Positions 30,624-33,605 of a DNA stretch of 33,605 bases are shown here, piece by piece. Within the stretch, counting starts at the first letter, position 1, and every line of letters starts with the position of its first letter. The DNA lies in the NCBI GenBank assembly GCA_946182865.1, contig CAMHAV010000015.1:1-33605 (forward strand), given 5' to 3'. A program made the position numbers and the translations under genes. This DNA is from an uncultured Clostridia bacterium. GTDB lineage: Bacteria; Bacillota; Clostridia; Oscillospirales; Acutalibacteraceae. The notes under the pieces were generated by a model. The model ran no database searches. It was not told the DNA's origin and worked only from the letters and a program-made list of their open reading frames with translations.

Positions 30624-33506
30624 GTGAAAAAACTTTTTTCCACAATGCTGACATTTTTGTTGGCAATGAGTGCCATAGTTGTGTTTTCCTCAACGGCATC
30701 TGCCGCGTCATCCGATTCGCTGACGGTGACGGCGAATACGGCGGCGGTTTTGCCGGGCGGCAACGTAACCCTGACATTTTCTCTGGAAAACAATCCCGGC
30801 TTTTCGTATCTCTCGTTGACAGCGGATTATGATGGCAGCGTAATGACGCTCAAATCTGCTTCAGACAAGAATCTTTTCGGGAGTGATACGGATTTTGTCG
30901 CCGGACCCAGCGTGGCGCAGAAGCCCTATCGGATGATCTGGAGCGCCGCGGATGATGTGTACAGCGAGGGAGAACTGGTCTCCCTGACCTTTACCGTGGC
31001 AGCCAAAACTTCGCCCGGCACTTATCCCGTTACCATCAAGGTGACGGAGTGCAGCGATGAGTATGGCGATAACGTCACAACTTTCGGCACAGTCAAGGGC
31101 TATGTGAAAGTGAGAGCCAAGACTGATTCGGTTGCGTCCGTTGCGCTCAAAAAGAAGCCTTCCAAGCTGACCTATGAGGTGGGCGATACCTTTGACCCCA
31201 GCGGCATGGCGCTGACCGCCGCCTATACCGACAACATGACCGCGGAGATCACCGAGGGCTACACCTGCACGCCGACGCAGCTGACAACGGCGGGCGAGCA
31301 GAAGATCGTGGTCAGCTTCGGCGGCAAAACCACCGGGTTTTATGTGACGGTCAAGACGGTCAATCTTTCTTCCGTCACCCTCAAGACCAAGCCTACCAAG
31401 CAGACCTACACCGTGGGAGAAACCTTTGACAGCAAAGGCATGGTGCTAAAAGCCAATTACGACAACGGCAAAAGCGTGGAAGTCACGGGCGGCTACACCT
31501 GCACGCCGACCAAGCTGAGCACCGTGGGACAGCAGAAAATTGTCGTGACCTACGGCGGCAAGTCCACCGGCTTCTATGTCACGGTCAACAAGGTTCCCGA
31601 AATTGCTTCCATTGCGATCAAGAGCAAGCCCACCAAGCAGATTTACTATGCAGGCGAAAGCTTCAGCTCTGCCGGACTGAAACTCACCGTTTCCTATGAC
31701 GACGGCAGCAAGAAAGAAGTCACGAGCGGCTTTACCTGCACGCCGTCGGGCAAACTCACCACGGTCGGCCAGCAGAAGATTGTCGTGACCTATGGCGGCA
31801 AAGCGACCGGATTCTATGTCACGGTCAACAAGGTGCCCGAAGTTTCTTCCGTTGCCATCAAGAGCAAACCCACCAAGCAATATTATATTGTAGGCGAGAG
31901 TTTTTCCTCTGCCGGCATGAAGCTGACAGTTTCCTATGACGACGGCACCAAGAAAGAAATTTCCAGCGGCTTCACCTGCACGCCGTCGGGCAAACTGAAT
32001 ACCGTCGGTCAGCAGAAGATCGTCGTGTCCTATGGCGGCAAGTCCACCGGTTTCTATGTGACGGTGACTACCGCGGCACAGGCCGTTTCCTCGGTGGCCA
32101 TCAAGACCAAGCCCGCCAAGCAGGTCTACGCGGTGGGGGAAACCTTTAACGCGAGCGGCATGAAGCTCAAAGTGACTTATGCCAACAATACTACCGCCGA
32201 AATTACCAGCGGTTTCACCTGCACGCCGTCCGGCAAACTCACCACCGTCGGACAGCAGAAGATCGTCGTCACCTACGGCGGCAAGTCCACCGGATTTTAT
32301 GTAACAGTCGGCAAGGCCATTTCGTCGGTCGTGCTGACGGCCAAGCCCACCAAGCAGGTCTACGCGGTGGGGGATACCTTCAACGCGAGCGGCATGAAGC
32401 TCAAAGTGACCTATGCCGACAACACCACAGCCGAGGTGACCAGCGGCTTTACCTGCACGCCGTCGGGGAAACTCAGCACCGTGGGCCAGCAGAAGATCGT
32501 CGTCACCTATGGTGGCAAGTCCACTGGATTCTATGTGACGGTTAACAAGAAAGTCACCTCCGTCACAGTCAAGGCCAAGCCCTCCAAACTCACCTATAAT
32601 GTCGGAGATACGCTTGACGCCACCGGCATGAAACTGGGCGTGACCTACAGCGATAACACCACAGCCGAAGTGACAAGCGGCTTCACCTGTACGCCCGCCA
32701 AGCTGACGACAGCGGGCACGCAGACCGTTACCGTGAAATACGGCGACGCCTCCGCTGCTTTTGGCGTAACCGTCAACCGCACGGTGACATCCATTGCCGT
32801 CAAATCCAAGCCGAGCAAGCTCACCTATATCGTGGGCAGCACGCTTGACACAAGCGGTCTGAAACTGACCGCCACCTACAGCGACAACACCTCCCGCGAA
32901 ATCACCGCCAACTTCACCTGCGTTCCCACCAAGCTGAACACGGTGGGAACGCAGAAGATCACGGTGCATTACGGCCCCGCCAGCACGACCTTTGACGTGA
33001 CCGTGACGGAGGATCCCAATCTCAAAACCATCAGCGTGACGCGCTCCTATTCTTACGCGTATGAAGTGCTCAAGCTGGTCAATGAGGAGCGCAGCAAGGC
33101 GGGCGTAAAGCCCGCGCTGAAAATGGACGCTTCTCTGCTCGATACCGCGATGATGCGTTCCGGCGAGATCGTGCTCCTGTTCAGCCATACCCGTCCCGAC
33201 GGAAGCTCCTGCTTCACCGCGTTTAAGGATGACTCCACGTCGAGAGGCGAAAACATTGCCGCGGGTTATCAGACGCCTGCCGCCGTGGTGGAGGGCTGGA
33301 TGAATTCAGAGGGACACAGAGCCAATATTCTCAACCCGGACTTTACCACCATCGGCATCGGCTGCGTCAAGCATGACAGCCTTTATCAGATCTACTGGAC
33401 GCAGTGCTTCGGCAATCATCTCACCTCTGACGCGTCGGTCAACAGCCATAAGGACAGCGCCATGACCCAGAAGATTAAAATTGACCCGTCGCTTGTCAAC
33501 GGCTGA
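30624..33506 (+). CDS. Secreted protein: cohesin-like domain, eight Big_3 domains, CAP (SCP/PR1) domain
   Basis: The 960-residue product starts with a GTG (AAGGAGG at 8 nt) and a signal peptide ending STASA-ASS. Residues about 30-163 resemble a cohesin fold (VTANTAAVLPGGNVTLTFSL, LTADYDGSVMTL, SEGELVSLTFTVAA, GTYPVTIKV). Eight Ig-like Big_3 domains follow (about 172-800). The C-terminal CAP domain (about 807-940) has YEVLKLVNEERSKAG, FSHTRPDG, RGENIAAG and GHRANILNPDF, with the usual His-Glu-His set. CAP proteins are extracellular; bacterial ones often act in wall or host interaction, without a single known enzyme role. No dockerin, SLH or LPXTG is seen, so anchoring is unclear. It shares Big_3 repeats with the LRR protein. 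Confidence 0.9.
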   Translation: MKKLFSTMLTFLLAMSAIVVFSSTASAASSDSLTVTANTAAVLPGGNVTLTFSLENNPGFSYLSLTADYDGSVMTLKSASDKNLFGSDTDFVAGPSVAQKPYRMIWSAADDVYSEGELVSLTFTVAAKTSPGTYPVTIKVTECSDEYGDNVTTFGTVKGYVKVRAKTDSVASVALKKKPSKLTYEVGDTFDPSGMALTAAYTDNMTAEITEGYTCTPTQLTTAGEQKIVVSFGGKTTGFYVTVKTVNLSSVTLKTKPTKQTYTVGETFDSKGMVLKANYDNGKSVEVTGGYTCTPTKLSTVGQQKIVVTYGGKSTGFYVTVNKVPEIASIAIKSKPTKQIYYAGESFSSAGLKLTVSYDDGSKKEVTSGFTCTPSGKLTTVGQQKIVVTYGGKATGFYVTVNKVPEVSSVAIKSKPTKQYYIVGESFSSAGMKLTVSYDDGTKKEISSGFTCTPSGKLNTVGQQKIVVSYGGKSTGFYVTVTTAAQAVSSVAIKTKPAKQVYAVGETFNASGMKLKVTYANNTTAEITSGFTCTPSGKLTTVGQQKIVVTYGGKSTGFYVTVGKAISSVVLTAKPTKQVYAVGDTFNASGMKLKVTYADNTTAEVTSGFTCTPSGKLSTVGQQKIVVTYGGKSTGFYVTVNKKVTSVTVKAKPSKLTYNVGDTLDATGMKLGVTYSDNTTAEVTSGFTCTPAKLTTAGTQTVTVKYGDASAAFGVTVNRTVTSIAVKSKPSKLTYIVGSTLDTSGLKLTATYSDNTSREITANFTCVPTKLNTVGTQKITVHYGPASTTFDVTVTEDPNLKTISVTRSYSYAYEVLKLVNEERSKAGVKPALKMDASLLDTAMMRSGEIVLLFSHTRPDGSSCFTAFKDDSTSRGENIAAGYQTPAAVVEGWMNSEGHRANILNPDFTTIGIGCVKHDSLYQIYWTQCFGNHLTSDASVNSHKDSAMTQKIKIDPSLVNG
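31137..33020 (+). repeat. Eight tandem Big_3-coding repeats
   Basis: Repeats begin at 31137, 31371, 31608, 31848, 32091, 32325, 32559 and 32790 (231-243 bp apart). Repeats 5 and 6 are almost the same at DNA level, including CAGGTCTACGCGGTGGGG; the last two are the most diverged. Confidence 0.9.
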
Positions 33507-33563
33507 TGGCATTTTATCAGTGAAATCAGGCGATTGCAATAGTAATGAAGTAAATGAGAATTT

Positions 33564-33605
33564 AGAGCGCTCGCAAGCTCGCTAAGATAATAGATAATAA
33601 AGAAT
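33564..33605. repeat. Second copy of the dispersed intergenic repeat, cut by the window end
   Basis: AGAGCGCTCGCAAGCTCGCTAAG leads into the ATAG/ATAAT tract. Positions 33580-33605 equal 2231-2256 exactly. The copy runs off the window, so its full length is not known. No terminator is seen between the CAP gene stop and this repeat. Confidence 0.65.

Noticed and set aside
31446-33188. 580-codon minus-strand frame across the Big_3 array
   Set aside because: It mirrors the plus-strand repeats and has no signal, no ribosome site and no family pattern.

Overview
The window looks like chromosomal DNA of a gut-type anaerobic clostridium, most likely Oscillospirales (Ruminococcaceae/Oscillospiraceae). 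This rests on gene content only: a nine-gene V/A-type ATPase operon, a SEC-C methionine aminopeptidase, a UPF0237-UPF0210 pair, Thr-rich linkers on surface proteins, a cohesin-like module, Big_3 arrays, BspA-type leucine-rich repeats, and near-consensus sigma-A promoters with AGGAGG-type ribosome sites. No rRNA, tRNA, CRISPR array or prophage was seen.

Left part (1-12.2 kb): a membrane acyltransferase on the minus strand that stops early; two tandem paralogous CE4 polysaccharide deacetylases; methionine aminopeptidase on the minus strand; then a cell-division and envelope block, ftsE-ftsX-M23 peptidase, in which each gene overlaps the next by 8 nt. An S41/PDZ protein lacking its expected catalytic Ser and Lys follows, then an orphan BtuF/TroA-type binding lipoprotein. 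A 544-bp gene-poor stretch with RNA-like inverted repeats separates these from the ACT protein (UPF0237) and UPF0210 pair.

Middle (12.2-16.7 kb): a four-gene operon of unrecognised envelope proteins driven by a perfect TTGACA-17-TATAAT promoter. Its first two members are clear paralogues, one membrane-spanning and one lipoprotein. An Rpn-family nuclease gene with its own perfect promoter and an in-frame 12-nt repeat array follows.

V-ATPase operon (16.9-25.9 kb): order H(G)-C-I-K-F-E-A-B-D, from one promoter to a strong terminator. The K proteolipid is unusual: a non-canonical N-terminal membrane hairpin, a Thr/Ala linker, then a single canonical c-type hairpin. A hairpin lies between K and F.

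Right part (26-33.6 kb): two large secreted repeat proteins, LRR plus five Big_3 domains, and cohesin-like plus eight Big_3 domains plus CAP. Between them is a minus-strand single-pass protein with cytoplasmic 23-residue repeats and an outside peptidoglycan-binding domain. A 160-bp MITE-like element with inverted ends lies downstream of the LRR gene. A dispersed AT-rich intergenic repeat occurs near 2.2 kb and at the very end of the window, with a related tract at 12.1 kb.

The main theme is cell envelope: wall deacetylation, FtsEX-controlled wall hydrolysis, lipoproteins, surface adhesins and an ion-pumping ATPase. The best candidates for new biology are the paralogous lipoprotein operon, the inactive-looking S41 protein in the FtsEX locus, the altered V-ATPase proteolipid and the possible structured RNA near 10.1 kb. 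All start corrections are made from ribosome-site and promoter placement read by eye.
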